The notes beneath the pieces are model-generated. The model saw only the letters and a list, made by a program, of their open reading frames with translations, did not search any database and was not told where the DNA came from. From Anoplolepis gracilipes (lineage: Eukaryota; Arthropoda; Insecta; Hymenoptera; Formicidae), in NCBI RefSeq assembly GCF_047496725.1, contig NC_132971.1, positions 15,060,001 through 15,124,000 of the forward strand: a stretch of DNA of 64,000 bases, given 5' to 3'. Both the position numbers and the translations under genes were made by a program. Positions 1-12,870 of this stretch are shown here, in pieces; within the stretch, counting starts at the first letter, position 1; every line of letters starts with the position of its first letter.

Positions 1-987
1 GCCAGCACCGTGCTCATCATAACCCATAAGTCATATAATGCGAGGTATTCCTAAAGCTCGCACATTCTGCACAGCACATAGATACAATATAACGTAATGG
101 TAGTGTAGAGTTGAAATCCCTCGCGACATCCCTTTCTCTTTCCTACCGAGGATTCTCTTTCTCGCTCCGCATTCTATACGAATACGATATCGTGACGAGT
201 CTCGTTTCGAGTGGATGATGGATGGTACGGACGTACGCGCGGATCGTGCTTTATAATCAGGTTTCGGAACATCGTTCATCGACCGATGAGCCGAGCCTCC
301 AATTGGCCCATTACTCGGATCCCAAAACCAATTGATTGGATCCAGCGCGCTAAAACGTATTGCATGCGCTCGAAACCGAACCGTTTGCTTATCTGCTTAT
401 TCATTGGGATTGTGCAGTAGTCGCGTATAATGCGATGCATATATATATGTATATATATATGTATATATATATGTATATTTTTCGTATTCAAATTTAAACG
501 AGAATTATTACAAAAAAGATAAAATAAACGAAAACAAAAAATTCACGGAGAGAACATCGTGATCTGTTATGGTTGCATTGCGAATGAACCCGGAAATGCT
601 GTGTATATCATTGGATTAGCATCGAGCAAAAATAACGTTCCACCTCGACGGTCAGAGGAAAAGGAGGTGCATCATGTATCAGAAGTAGAAATCTCGTCTA
701 GACCCAGCGGGTCCGAGTATTTTAGTTTTATCGAATCTCTTTTTCCCGCGGGACTTTATACACGTTTCTGACTGTGGGAGAGCCCGCAGGGTCCACTCGA
801 TTTACACCGCAGCTTTATGGCTTCGGGGCTTTGCTTCGCGTATCGTCAGCAAGAAAGGTACGGACGGTACGAGAGTCTAAGGATTTTCAATTCTAGAAAA
901 ATGTTGTACTTCTGAACGAAAGACTATACAGACAGATTAATCATCAGGATGCAACTGGATCTAAAGTGTCCAGCCAATTTCAAAGGC
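1..987. other. noncoding DNA, mixed composition
   Basis: No coding exon can be supported. The only frames are short and open on both strands. A small near-palindrome with two GGATCC sites around a CCAAT...ATTGG pair lies near 318-346. The block 780-870 is CpG-rich. The AT content rises towards the transposon that begins at 988. Confidence 0.6.
438..477. repeat. TA-rich 12-mer tandem repeat
   Basis: A 12 bp unit (ATATATATATGT) is repeated about three times and then runs into an AT/T-rich tail. It is a simple minisatellite made from a (TA)n tract interrupted by a regular TG. Confidence 0.85.
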
Positions 988-2576
988 CGGGGTGTCTACT
1001 TCCTGGAAAAACCTGAAATTCTCAGGGATTTCTTTTGTATCTGAAAAAATCAGGGAAGTCTCAAGGAATTTTAGGATTCAGGAAATTTTTTCGAAAATTC
1101 TCTTTTTGATAATTTTGCTTTCAATTTGTAAACAGTCAGCCGTGTGTATGAAACTGGCGTCTCACTTTATAAAAACTCATTAATTGTTGAGAATGGTCTC
1201 GTTTTATTTTTAATAGTCCTAGAATTTTTGGTAGATTAAATAAATATTTCTGGCTATTCTGGCTAATAAAAAAAAATGGCTCGGAACAAATCGAGACGCC
1301 AAGTTCACGCTTACTTTTTCCACTGACGATTTTTTTAGTATTTTTTATCAGATTTTAAGCGTTTGAAAATTCTACAATAATTATACAAAATGTTCTATAT
1401 GTAAAAATTATTAATATATTAAACAAATTAAATTATCCGAGATGCCGGACATATATAAGTATCGAGGTGAGATGCTCGTATCTTCACTCATCTATAATAA
1501 ATTAATTGTGCAAATGTGTAGAAAAATTAATTCCTTTACAACAAAATTAATATTTCTATATATTTTCTATATATACATATTTCTATATATAAATGTTTAT
1601 TGATGTACGAAATGTATTGATATACATTTATATATTTTGTATATACATATACAGGAGTGAACGTTACGCATGAACGAGTGTCGAAAGTCGGGAGTGTTGA
1701 ATTGAAAGACGTTTCATTATACATATCTATTAATCCGAAAAAGTACACGAATTTTTTGTATGTATATAATGCTCGGTACGCGATAATTTTGTTATCATTC
1801 GTGCGGCGATACGTAAGCGAGAAAATACCGGTCTGATATAGATTTCGTACATCAATAAACATAATATGTATCGAAATCGGAAGTGTCGTGTAAAATGTCG
1901 CGCGAAGGTTTTGTGAGTGCTTTTGAAAATGCATCAATAAAAGATTAGGAAAAAATAAGCAAGCCTAGGATGGCACCGGGCTTTGTGGAAGCAAACATAA
2001 TTTATTACATATGAGGTAATTTATTACTTATTCGTGGAATTATTTTTTTTTTTTGCGTGATTATCGCATAACATATTTCGTGCAATTCATGCATTTCTTC
2101 ATCATTAAAAAAAATTACAAAGAATATGTACTTCATATTCAATATTATGTTAAGATTAATTGAATATATTGTATAAATAAATAAATATATTTAATTATTT
2201 ATTTATGTTTATATTCAATGTCTTAATATAATATTGAATATGAAATACATATTATTTGTAATTTTTAATAAAGAAATGAAAATATTATACAAAAATTATG
2301 CAAAATATATTATAAAAATATTATGTAAAAATGCTTATCTTAGAAAAGTTATTCAATTTTTTAGTACATTTATAAATCTAGCACTTGAAACTTAAGACGT
2401 TCTGTGTTTTTTCATTTGTATGAATGAAAAACATTAAAAAATATATGTAATAAAAAAATTTATTTTAGAGAAAGTTGTATTAAAATTTTGAAAATATTCT
2501 CTTTACTTGAAATTTTAAACAAAATTAGGAATGGACAAAATCAGGGAATTTTTTTACAAGATTTGAGTAGACCCTG
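988..2576. mobile_element. non-autonomous TIR DNA transposon, copy 1 (hAT-like ends)
   Basis: The 5' end reads CGGGGTGTCTACT, and the reverse complement of the 3' end is CAGGGT-CTACT, so the element has short imperfect terminal inverted repeats. Both ends and much of the interior align with the element at 32799-33958, including the segment with AATTCTCTTTTTGATAATTT, the TCACGCT segment near 1305 and the ACTTGAAACTTAAG segment near 2383. The 5 bp flanks AAGGC and AAAGC differ at one position and may be a decayed target duplication. CAGGG-type ends resemble hAT elements, some of which make 5 bp duplications; that family call is inferred. No transposase frame survives. This copy is about 430 bp longer than copy 2, partly because it holds a palindromic insert at 2092-2278. 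Confidence 0.7.
2092..2278. repeat. inverted repeat, probable nested MITE
   Basis: Arms of about 75-80 bp face each other. The left arm runs from the CATTTCTTC at 2092 through TTCATATTCAATATTATGTTAAG, which ends near 2154. The right arm is its close reverse complement and ends at GAAATG near 2278. The centre is TAAATAAATA-rich. Copy 2 of the surrounding transposon lacks this palindrome, so it is best read as a later insertion or a palindromic expansion within copy 1. Confidence 0.7.
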
Positions 2577-3719
2577 AAAGCTTATTATTTTTTTTTAGAA
2601 TTATATATAGTGTTTTCCTATCGTACGTAGCATTTCACATAAAAAATAATTGTAGATATATATTTTAACCGCAGCAAATTTAACAGAAGTATTGAGCGTT
2701 TGATAATTGCATAAAATAATCTGTAGAGATAAAAATGAGAGAGGGTCGGTCACAATTGTCGATCGTTGTATGATCGTGGCAGATATTTTGATTTCATCGA
2801 ATCTCTTCTTTTTCCCTCGAGACTCAATGTTTTCGATTCATAACTCGTCGATTTATTGCGAAGCTATATAACTTGGTGGTTCTAAACTTGCGTGTAGAAT
2901 GTATGTGCAAATATACGACCGTGGTACGCGCGTAATATATGCGATACTACGTTCCGCTACATCGATAATTAATTATATAGTCATAACTTGCAGGTGCAGA
3001 CTGTTCGTTAATTAACGGGAAGGTATCGTTACAGTAAACGTGCTTATGCTTTTTAACACTTTGATATTATCCTATATAACTTTATATACCAACACTATAT
3101 CGTTGCTCGTTTACCTTTACATAAATCTGAAAGTTCTAATTTTATACGCTCAGACAGTTTAGATAAAATTAATCATTTTAGAGCGGAATCTTATATATTA
3201 ACTCGCATACTTATATAGATATTCATAAATATCATCTGCGTTGTTATTTATAACGAAATTTAATATTATCTAAATAATAAGTAAATCTAAATAAGTAGTA
3301 AAAGATTAAATAATTAATATATTAATAGCAAGATAAATTTTATGAATATATTAAATATAAAAAAATTTGCTTTTCATAGCATTTAAAGATTATAGTTTAT
3401 ATTTTTTTTATATAAATTTCTTGCACATTTTTAGTGTTGTTAATCGAATAATTTCTATAATTCTGAAATTACAATATATATGAAGATATGAAGATCCCGT
3501 AATATTATCTCGCGGTAAATATAACAAAGATTAATTTAATGTTAAATGTAAGGTATGAATATATAATAGAGTTCTCTCTTCTCTATGTTATCTCGGTTAT
3601 ATCAGTTTCACTAAAATTTAGCGAACTAATAACAGAGAGATTTTGGCGGTTAACATAATAATAAATCAACACAATATCCAGCATCAGTAATCGGATAATG
3701 TAATACAGGTATTAAACGC
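2577..3719. other. AT-rich noncoding DNA
   Basis: Strongly AT-rich, with frequent stops in all frames and no open frame of note. A GAGAGGGTCGG stretch near 2739 and a slightly CpG-richer patch at 2880-2970 interrupt it. No repeat, RNA gene or promoter could be identified. Confidence 0.6.
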
Positions 3720-4440
3720 TCGCTCATTCATTATTTACATGCCAATCGATAAGATTGCAAACTCCATTAACTCCTTGTTCGTCGCTTCGACCGTTAATAA
3801 TACGGGCAGCATCGATGATTGAAACTTTAATCCGCCACACTTGGCGGGGTAAGGAAACATTTTGTAATCTCACCTCCGCTTCTCTCCTGCCCTCTTCCCT
3901 CCCTGTCCCTCGCTCACATAGCCGTTCGGAAACTTTATGGTTTCGCGGCTTTGCGAAACTACGTAAACATAGCGCCGCGAGCGACAACCTCGTGCGCCGA
4001 TATTAAACGCGACCAGGGGGGAGGCCTACCGAACTCTAAACGGGCCTCCATCCCTGTATACGCACTTGGAGTACCGTGTGCACCGGGACATAACCACACA
4101 CGAGGGGATATGCCAACTATATACACGTACGATTGGTACAAATGTGTGTCCAGCGGTCGGACGGTTAGTCGACTGCGCGTCGAACCGTGAAATTACCCTC
4201 CGATACCGGAATCCTGTTAAAACTACTCCCCAATCCTCCCTCAACCCCGTCCCTCCTCCCCCTCCCCCTTCTCCCCCCCCGCGTCTCGTTGGCTTCACTT
4301 TATCCCTTTCACTATTTTATCTCATGCTGAATAGAGCCGCGTCTGTCCGTCATGCATTGAACATTATCGCAATGACGCTTCATCAAGGAGGGATGTCGAG
4401 ATCCTGCTTTACTGATTTTCATATATCTCTTTGTTGACGA
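3720..4440. other. CpG-rich block with overlapping open frames
   Basis: GC content rises sharply, and open frames appear on both strands over the same DNA, as expected of GC-rich noncoding sequence. A perfect 6 bp hairpin (CCGCCA at 3832-3837, TGGCGG at 3842-3847) lies inside. No frame has recognisable domain content, so no CDS is called. It could be a conserved regulatory element. Confidence 0.5.
4251..4280 (-). repeat. C-tract, minus-strand G-quadruplex candidate
   Basis: Four or more runs of at least three C are separated by one to four bases. On the minus strand this meets the usual G3+N1-7 pattern for quadruplex formation. It lies in the CpG-rich block and encodes only a proline run. 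Confidence 0.6.
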
Positions 4441-4474
4441 AAATTACGAGAGAGCTCGGGAGAGTTTGTCGTGG

Positions 4475-4499
4475 TTTTTTTTTTTTTTTTTTTTTTTTT
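4475..4499. repeat. poly-T tract
   Basis: An uninterrupted run of 25 T. It could be the A-tail of a minus-strand retrocopy, but nothing recognisable is attached to it. Confidence 0.9.
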
Positions 4500-6216
4500 A
4501 ATTCTCTCTTTCTGTTGTCTCGAAAACAAGATTTTAAGATCACTGGTATTATTATTCTCCTATTATTCTGATAACTGATAACTGTGAATGCAAATTGTTG
4601 AACTGTGAAATTACACCTCGATTTTAAAACGCCATTATTAACCGATGTTACACACACTTTCGCGATTTTCTGTTCTGGTGGAACTATTATCGCGACTATT
4701 CATGATACACAAAGGTGCAATTTTCTCTCTACGAGCCGATACTTTTTATTCAATAGCGATTATTTATTCGTTATTCGAAATACACAAGTTGAAAGTTATT
4801 GATAACATAAATATCATTTTTTAATATATTTTTTATTTGCCCGTTTGAAAATGATTTTGCAATATTACAAACTTATGTGAAAAACGTACTGTAGAACGTA
4901 ATGTAGAATATCCATTTTTGAAATACGCATTGTCATTAAATATTTCTTGACGTTAAATTTTCAATTACGAGATGCTTTATTTCATTTTCGTTATTGACAT
5001 AATATATACATATATCGTTATGACTAATAGAAATTATTCACGATCTCTCTCAAGTTTTGTTATTATTGTCGTACCGAGGCTCGATCCAATATGGCGAATA
5101 TACTACCGGATATTTTTCCGTGATCAGCTAACACGAGGTAACGCAAACGTGTTTCGTTTGTTCAAGAGATAAATGATGGCGATAGCCAATTTGATTTTTT
5201 GATTGGATCACGCGCTCTGTTCGGACTAGTCAAATTTGTAAATTCGGTCGCGTTCATCATCCCGGCGAGACCCAGAATGCGCCGATAAACCGCATCGCGT
5301 TACCCAGTAAAAAAATGAGGTTTTTCTGAGCCGAAATTAGTGTCAGATATCGACTGTGCCATCGTTATTGATCAGCAGCCGAGTTATTTGTTGTGACTTT
5401 ATCTTCAGCTAGCGATTGACGACATTGCAACGTACGCATACATACATACAAAACCGCGCTCGAGATAAATGCGCGGGTGAGAGAAATTATTTGACTGATT
5501 GCTCTACCCGTTGCAAAATGAGGTTTTGGCTGCAAAAAATCAAGTATGCAAATTTCGAGCATGAAATTTTTTGATAACGAAATCTTGTCTCGCGTTTCAA
5601 TTTAATTAAGTAATTTGAATACAATGTCCACGTTTATCCCTGCCATGGTTTCGCATTGGTTGAAAATTTACGATTACATTAAGACTGAAATTCGTAAAAA
5701 CCAAGAAAATAAAATCGCCTTTGAGCTTTTCTTCAAAGCTCTCTACGCGAAGAATTTTCATTTACGAAGTAAGCTTCTCACTTTCCTGAATTAAGCGAGC
5801 CGCATTCGAAAGGTTAATCCTGCAGGTGTTACGCCGCAAAGGCGTTTCCCGAGAAGTGTTTCGTAAGTGGATTCATTCTAAACGCGCGTTTAATCGGCCA
5901 CATGCTATTTTCGAAAACGAAATCCTCCAAGATCCAAGGCAAATTCCATTTCAGACTCTCTTCTCTTCTGTTCCCTTTGTCCGAGCATTGACACGGTGCC
6001 AAGATAAATTTTCGTTAAAGAATTTTTCAAATTAATGTATAAAAATTATCCGTATAAACTAATATATTCTTATTTTATAGTTACAAGATGATATAAAAAA
6101 ATTACATAAAAAATATATTTTGTATTATCATAAAAAATGCGACTTTTACTATAAAAATGTAAATACAATTTTTAAATAAAAATTATACTGAAAATAGATA
6201 TATTTTATTTAAGACA

Positions 6217-6218
<2 letters not shown>
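4500..6218. other. noncoding DNA, AT-rich with a CpG patch
   Basis: AT-rich, with a modest CpG patch from about 5160 to 5300 and another around 5800-5900. The phrase AAAATGAGGTTTT occurs near 5313 and again near 5516, too short to call a repeat. The open frames (65-70 codons) have no recognisable features. Confidence 0.55.

Positions 6219-6265
<47 letters not shown>
6219..6265. repeat. (TA)n microsatellite
   Basis: About 23 AT/TA units in a row, flanked by AT-rich DNA. Confidence 0.95.
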
Positions 6266-6271
<6 letters not shown>

Positions 6272-6465
6272 CATATCCAATAAATAATGTAATTTTTGCA
6301 AAATAATTTTGACATATTATTATATATTATGTAATAATATTCAATTTATAACTTGCATAAAATACAGCTTTATATAATATATGTTTAATAGGGCTTTAAT
6401 TAATCTACACTGCACGAGATTAATGTGACTAAAAGAAGCGAGGAGATGATTATTTATTTCTTCAT

Positions 6466-6517
6466 GCATGTGTATGTATACATATGCATGTGTATGTATA
6501 CATATGTATGTGTATAC
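6466..6517. repeat. 20 bp tandem repeat
   Basis: The unit GCATGTGTATGTATACATAT occurs twice without a change, followed by a partial third unit that begins GTATG. Each unit contains the self-complementary GTATAC, so the array can form cruciform-like structures. Confidence 0.9.
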
Positions 6518-8997
6518 CGCATGCAACGTATATCGATTATCTAAAGATTACCCATTCGCGAACCAGCGAGAGTTACCTCGTTGTAAAATCTCAGCTGGTA
6601 GATATTTAAATGCAAATTGAATATGGACGCAAAGGGGTCAGCGCCTTCCTGATCCCATTCGTTGTCCCTTGTGCAGGTTCTCTCTTGTGCCTGTGGAAAA
6701 TATCTGCTAGATTAGACGTCGCACGTGTTGCCTGTGTACTGGATCTCCATGCTAACCAGGGTATATCCCTGACTGCATTTCGGAGAAAATTCGATGGGAA
6801 GGTAACCAACGATGCGTCGTTGCTGGAAGTTTAATCTGGAGCTTGTTTCGGAGAGCACGCAACAAAACATTCGTCGCGTTATATTACTCTATCTTTTTTT
6901 TTTTTTGGTTTTTTTTTTCATTTTCTTTTTCGATACAAGTATTTTTTTTTAATCATTCGTGTTATTAACGACAGATGATAACATTGCCACGTGTATATGA
7001 ATCACAAAGGGAAGCGTGTGTGCCTTGATGCTATTCGCGTTGAGTTATTAACTCTTTCATATTGTGTTTCGTTTGATTTATATTTCACTGCAAAATGTTT
7101 TTCGCAAATATTGATGCGATCCATACGCAAACGAAAACAGAAAGCGCTCGCTGAGAAACGACGTATTCCGTAGGATTAAAAATGAAACGGGACAAATCGT
7201 TTTTTGATACAAATGTTGGAATTCCGGTATATCGCGCCAGTCGATGATCACCGTAATCTGCCAGTCGCCCAGTAATTTTTCGCATACCACCTCGCTAGCC
7301 ATCAGGATCGATCGGCTAAACACCCCGGTTAATACCCAGTCGAGCGCGATGCGAGTGCGAAAGTGTCCGCTTTAACTATATAAAAGCGAACAGGCTTCGA
7401 TGCTTGGCAAATGTGTTCAGATGAAAATTCTATAATTGGATCGTCTGCTCGTTAGTCCCGAATCGACTTCCGTTAACGCCCGAAACGAGTACGCGTACGT
7501 GTTTCGCGAGGTTGCGCCGAGAAGGGGTGGGGGGGGGGAGGGAGGGGGGTGAATGGGAGGGCGAAACGGAAAAGAGGAAGTGTAAAAGTGGAAAGTGCGG
7601 ACGTGGACAAAAAGTAGGAAAAGAAAAAGAGATATACCGAAGGGTAAAGAACCGCGGTCGAGGAGGCGTTGGAGGAAACCGCTTATTCAAATTGTACGAT
7701 CAGTCGGCGGGGGACGAACCCCACAGCGAGGCAAGTATTGCTTCTCGAGAGCGAATATTAGAAATTCAATGGCTACCTAGTATTTGCATAGGCGATCGAT
7801 ACGCCAATCACTGGAATTTATTAAAAAAGTATAGAGAGATTTTGTCCAATTAAGAAGCGCGATAGAGACGTGAATCGAGGCCGGGGCCCGAAGCGATTAC
7901 AAGTTAATTATCTCGTTTAACTGCGCGGTTAAATGGAAGAGCGAATGAAATTTTAGCGAGCCGTCGATTATCATAAATGGACTTGCGATTATCAGGACAG
8001 GCAGGTGCGTCGTTAATTCAGCTTTAATAGTCGAGTAACGCTCGTTAAAGACACTCGGCGACGCGACGTGAGCTGTACGTTTTAATATCTTTTAATAAAA
8101 TAATGTCGCGCGCGTGCGAAATGTGCGTCTCAATTTTTCGAATTCTTGCCGTATTACACGCTTGAAAACGGAGTAAAGCAATTAGTAAATTTTTATGCGC
8201 AATTGAGCTCGTAAAATTTCGCTTTACATTGGTTTTGCTTTGCAAAATCGCGCTAAAAGCTTTCTTTAATTATTGCTGAACGCTTTTGTAATAAAATGAC
8301 GATTACGCATTTACGCTTTAGGTATCACTAATATAATTTGGAGAATATTTTAATTATAATTTTATATAATTTTACCTAAGAGGAAATTATTTTTTACAAG
8401 TCTTTTTTTACTTGCACGCATGTACAATTATTATTACACACTGTATAATATTTCGTGTATGTAAAATAATATTATGTTTAAAATATATTATCAGAATTAT
8501 TAATTATATATTGAAAAAAATGAGCATTAAGTATTTATTTTTTAAAACAATTTATAATAGTATCTTACAAGTAATGGAGAGATTATAGCATTAAGACATA
8601 AATCTAAATGTATGCAAGATTTAAATGATAAATGTATGTGCACATATATAAATGTATGTACGGTACTACTGAGCTGTCAAGATTGCAGTACTATCAATAT
8701 TCTCTACATTTACATAATCTGCGCTATCCTAGATTGATTGCAGCCGCAAACCTGAATTTGACACTAAATCAATCACATTTTCAATATATCGCGTGTATCT
8801 CTTAGTTGTTGTGAAATTAATGATTGAATTTTTAGCTCACAACACATTTATATATTCAGTTTACCTTAAACATATGTATAATTTTAAATTATAATAAAAT
8901 ATATTGAATGTGCTTGTTTTTAATAAAAGGGAATAACAAAAGGAATTTAATATTAATATAAATAAAATGTATAGAATTATAAATAATAAATATTCTT

Positions 8998-9002
<5 letters not shown>
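6518..9002. other. noncoding DNA with a purine-rich CpG block at 7250-8050
   Basis: Mixed sequence. From about 7500 to 7680 the + strand is almost all purine; this opens a Gly/Arg/Lys-rich frame that looks like a compositional artefact. A TATATAAAAG motif lies at 7377-7386, but no initiator sits at the right distance. From 8280 to 9000 the DNA is AT-rich with dense stops. No gene is supported. Confidence 0.5.
7521..7560 (+). repeat. G-tract, quadruplex candidate
   Basis: Several G runs of three to nine bases are separated by one to five bases, followed by further purine-rich DNA. This fits the G3+N1-7 quadruplex pattern on the + strand. Confidence 0.65.

Positions 9003-9056
<54 letters not shown>
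9003..9056. repeat. (CT)n microsatellite
   Basis: About 27 perfect CT dinucleotides, followed by a further pyrimidine-rich stretch to about 9075. On the minus strand it is a GAGAG array, the sequence bound by GAGA-type factors in insects. Function here is unproven. Confidence 0.95.
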
Positions 9057-9062
<6 letters not shown>

Positions 9063-12000
9063 TTCTCTCTCTACTTGTATATTAAAATATTTCAAATGTG
9101 TTCAACAAATGTTATGGACAAAGTTAGCCGTAATTCTAGTTGTTTAAAGCTGTTGCTTATAATTAAATAAATTTTTTTGCAGCTGAGTGAAAAGCCAAAG
9201 TTTATTCATTAGTTTTCGACTTCAAATTTATAATAAATTTACATGCGTAAACTGACGATAATTTTGTATATTACTATGTGCTCTAAATCTCATATTCATC
9301 AGTGCATAACGTCATATATCAAACAACTTCGTTTACGAATATCATGCTGACGTAGCGCAAACAACGCGATACAGCCGAATACTTAACTTCCAGCAAAGTC
9401 GAAACATACGGCTTGCCTTTTCGATATTTGTACGAATATCAAGCTATCATCGTGTCGAGTGCATAGCACTACTCTCGTATAATACATTTCGGCGGTACAA
9501 GCGGTAGCAGCACAAAGGAAGTGGAATATCGCACCGTGTGCCGTCGATGCTCGACAAGTGTGGGCGGATGAGTTATTCCGTTTCGTTATTTCGCGATAAA
9601 TCATATCGATTTCTCGTCGATTATGATTCGCTTGTAAATCACGCTCTTTGCGGGGTCAGCCAGTCCGCCAGCGAGCACGACGCGCTCCATAAATTGCGGA
9701 ACGAAATGAAAAGAGCGCGGCCGCACCACCGCGGGGGTGCGCGAGGACGGGAGGGTGGGTCGGTGAGACAGCGAATTAAAAAATAAAAAAGAAATAGAAA
9801 GTTTGATGCGCCAATTCCCTCTAACGAATTGCAGCGCACTACGTGCGCACTTTGGCCTGCTCGAATGTGCGCACATCGGAGCTTTCGGCGGCGACGACGA
9901 CGACGATGACGACAGCATTTAAGCACCATGCGATGGGAGTAAAACGAATCATTTGTCGCTTTAAATATTCACGCTCGCTTTTTCCGCGAGAGCCCCTTTG
10001 CTTCCGATCTCGTCGACAGATAGCCAAATCCCGTTTCAACCATTCGGTTCCATGAAAGTAAGATTTTTATCAGACAGATCGTGAATCACATGCGGAGAGA
10101 TCGAAATTTCAGTCTTTAAATCAATAAAAAAATGATCTAATATTGTTTTGAAATCATAGAACGAATGTAATGGAATATCTAAATTTCGATTAACAAGTAT
10201 AACAAGCTACGAGTATAAAAAAATATTGATATTATATTACTTTCAAATTTTTATTTTTTAAGGGTTTGATTTATTTTTCAATCCTGTTCCTCTTTTGAAT
10301 TAATTTTAATTTTTTATATCATATATTAAAACACATAGTGTAACATTATACCAGAAAGATTTTAGTCAGATTTGTAGCGAAAAGATTGAAAGTAATATTT
10401 AAAATGGGAGCACATTAATATCCACGCAAGCCGCTTTGAGGGATATTTTTCATTAGCCGGTGAGGTACGAACTCCCTCCCAGAAAGTGCAATCAGAAAAT
10501 TCCGAAGCCGATCGATCGTCGAATGAAATAAGAGACGAGAAGGAAAAAAGAAAGTCAGTGTATATAATGTAAAATCCAATGCAAACGCACGCGCATAGCG
10601 AAGGCAATAGCTTATCTTGATTACTTTTAACCTGAAACTTGTCTTTCTTACTTATATAAAGGCTTTTATCCCGGTTTTATTCCCCTCCTTATTCATCCTT
10701 CATTTACTCATATAGTTATTCCTTTATCCAGAAATATTCCCTTTATTACAAATTTTGACGATGATATTTATCCTGCGATTTTCTACACTATTTATTTTCA
10801 ACAAGTTGTGCACCAATTTGGGATAGAAGGCATAACTGCAGCAATTTCGAAACGATTACGAAATCGAAAAATTCGGTTTGTTTTTTCACATAAATTCGAT
10901 ATATCTCGTCTTTTTCCATTTACTGCGCGATGTTACATCGCTTATCGTTTATTTTCTCTTCCACACCATACGTTACATTCGTTCCAAATCAAAATAAATG
11001 TCACCGCCAAAACAACCGCCAATATTTCTATGTTTTTTGATCAACCAAATTGCTATTTTAATAATTTATAATTACGTTTTTTGCATTGTAATAAACAATA
11101 TTGCATATAAATATGTAGTAAAGCATTGAAAAAAAAATCTATCTTCAGCCTCATGGCAAATAAAAATAGCGATTCTGTCGAAATGATAAGATTATACCGA
11201 ATATTCGGAATATACTCTGAGTGTTCTATGAATACTTTTCGAATACGCTATTTCCTCTACTGACATTCGGTTGATATTTCCTCCTCTTTACGATAACTGT
11301 AAATTGAGTTGCCAAGGGAATATATACCGATGCTTTTCGAACTTGTACAGCGTTTCACTAAGTTGTTTTATGTTCATGGGGATGGGGTGTGGGCATGAGG
11401 TTGATGGGTGCCTGGGGTGAAAAGGGTTGAAGATGGTGACTTGTAAGGGTAGTGACAGGTGACTGATGAAACCTCTTCGACCCGCAGCTACATTTGGGAG
11501 TACGCATCAAGATCGTACTCCTCTTCGATCAAATGCGTCTCTTTCACGTATTTGTGTTTGTATAAGAAAAGTTTAGCTTATTGGAAGCTTCCTTATCGAT
11601 TTGCGATCATTTCTGCGTTGCTCTTTTGATTCCTTTTTTCTCTCTTATATATACTTCTCTAGTACCATGATACTCTAAAATCAAATTCATGTTGCTACGC
11701 ACTTTACAAAAATGTATTTGTGTATTTATTAAAATTGTATTCTAAAAAAGTCTCGATATTTTTGTTTTAATTTTTTTCTATTTTTGCATTCTTAGCATTA
11801 ATTAGCAGTAAATTCTTTTTATTTTGAATAACTTATACTTGATTGACAATCCTTTACTTTATAAAAAAGCTATGACAGGTAGAATCAAGGCGATTGATGT
11901 TTGTACAGCTTTTATACAGTTGATTGATTATTGCTTAATATCGTTTCACGCAACGATAAGTTCGATCATACCGTTATCGAAGCGAAACGACATCATGGAA

Positions 12001-12319
12001 AGCACTTATGAAGAAAAGTATTAAAAATGCTAATAAATTTTCCACATTATGTTATTAGAAAGGCTGAAAAAATTATCATGTTTTCTCAAATTTTTATTAA
12101 TGCAAAAATTCAGATTATTTATCATATAAATACATTAACACAATATATTATAATGTTAAATATTGAATTATATCTAGAGTGAGTAAATAAAGAAAATTTA
12201 ATTTTCCTATATATATATATATTTGTATACTTGAAACTTTAAAGAAATTCTCTTTAATTTTCATTCGTTGATATAACTGACAAGTTATTACTCTCTAGAC
12301 ATTACAATCATAAAACATT
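9057..12319. other. noncoding DNA with a CpG block at 9361-10060
   Basis: The 9361-10060 block is CpG-rich, contains CGACGACGA runs near 9890-9910 and is open on both strands without recognisable protein content. From 10061 to 11300 the DNA is AT-rich. From 11371 to 11465 the + strand is G-rich and C-poor. From 11640 to 12319 it is AT-rich again. No exon, RNA gene or complete repeat is supported. Confidence 0.5.
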
Positions 12320-12870
12320 GTGTTCACAGTTAAATCATTTCTTTATAAAGCTTTTAACGATATTGTGAGAGGGATGAAAATGAAAAGCGCGTGTTTCGTG
12401 AAGATAGAATTGATACGCGGGCGTTATTATGCGATACGATCGCGCGAAATAACTTTCGTCCGCGGTTGCGAAGATGAGCTCGTCATTAGCCACCGATGGG
12501 GCAACAAACATTTTACATCGCGCTACCAACGTCAAGCCGATTATGTTCCGCGTCACCGCCACGAGCGAGACTGTAATTGGGGACCACGTTATCCGGTCAA
12601 TCGTGAACGCCGCCGGCAGCGCATTTTTAGCGCAAATCAACAGTCGTGGTGAAATCAGCCTCCTGACGAGCGTGGCGAGGGTGGCCGACAAGGGTGGCCG
12701 TTTTACGCAGGGGATGACGTTTGACGTTGCACGCGATAGATGCACGGCCTGCCGGTTATTGCTTAATGCTGTTTCACGTGCAACGAGCTCGATATACGGT
12801 TTCATTACGTTTTCATCGGTGAATAAGGGTTTTTCGCGCATCGTCGCAGTCGGTGCTACAATCATTTAAA
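12320..12870. other. GC-richer block open in several frames on both strands
   Basis: Three long frames overlap: 12320-12652 and 12474-12869 on the + strand and 12335-12865 on the minus strand (176 codons from a true ATG). The + strand sequence begins after an acceptor-like TTCACAG. None of the three translations shows a domain, a signal peptide or a repeat that I recognise. A nine-base GGGTGGCCG repeats at 12678 and 12692. The block stands out sharply from AT-rich flanks. A coding exon is possible, but overlapping openness favours compositional chance or a conserved noncoding element. Confidence 0.35.

Noticed and set aside
7377..7422. TATATAAAAG with downstream TTCAGA as a TATA/Inr promoter
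   Set aside because: The spacing from TATA to the initiator A is about 42 bp, well beyond the usual 30-31.
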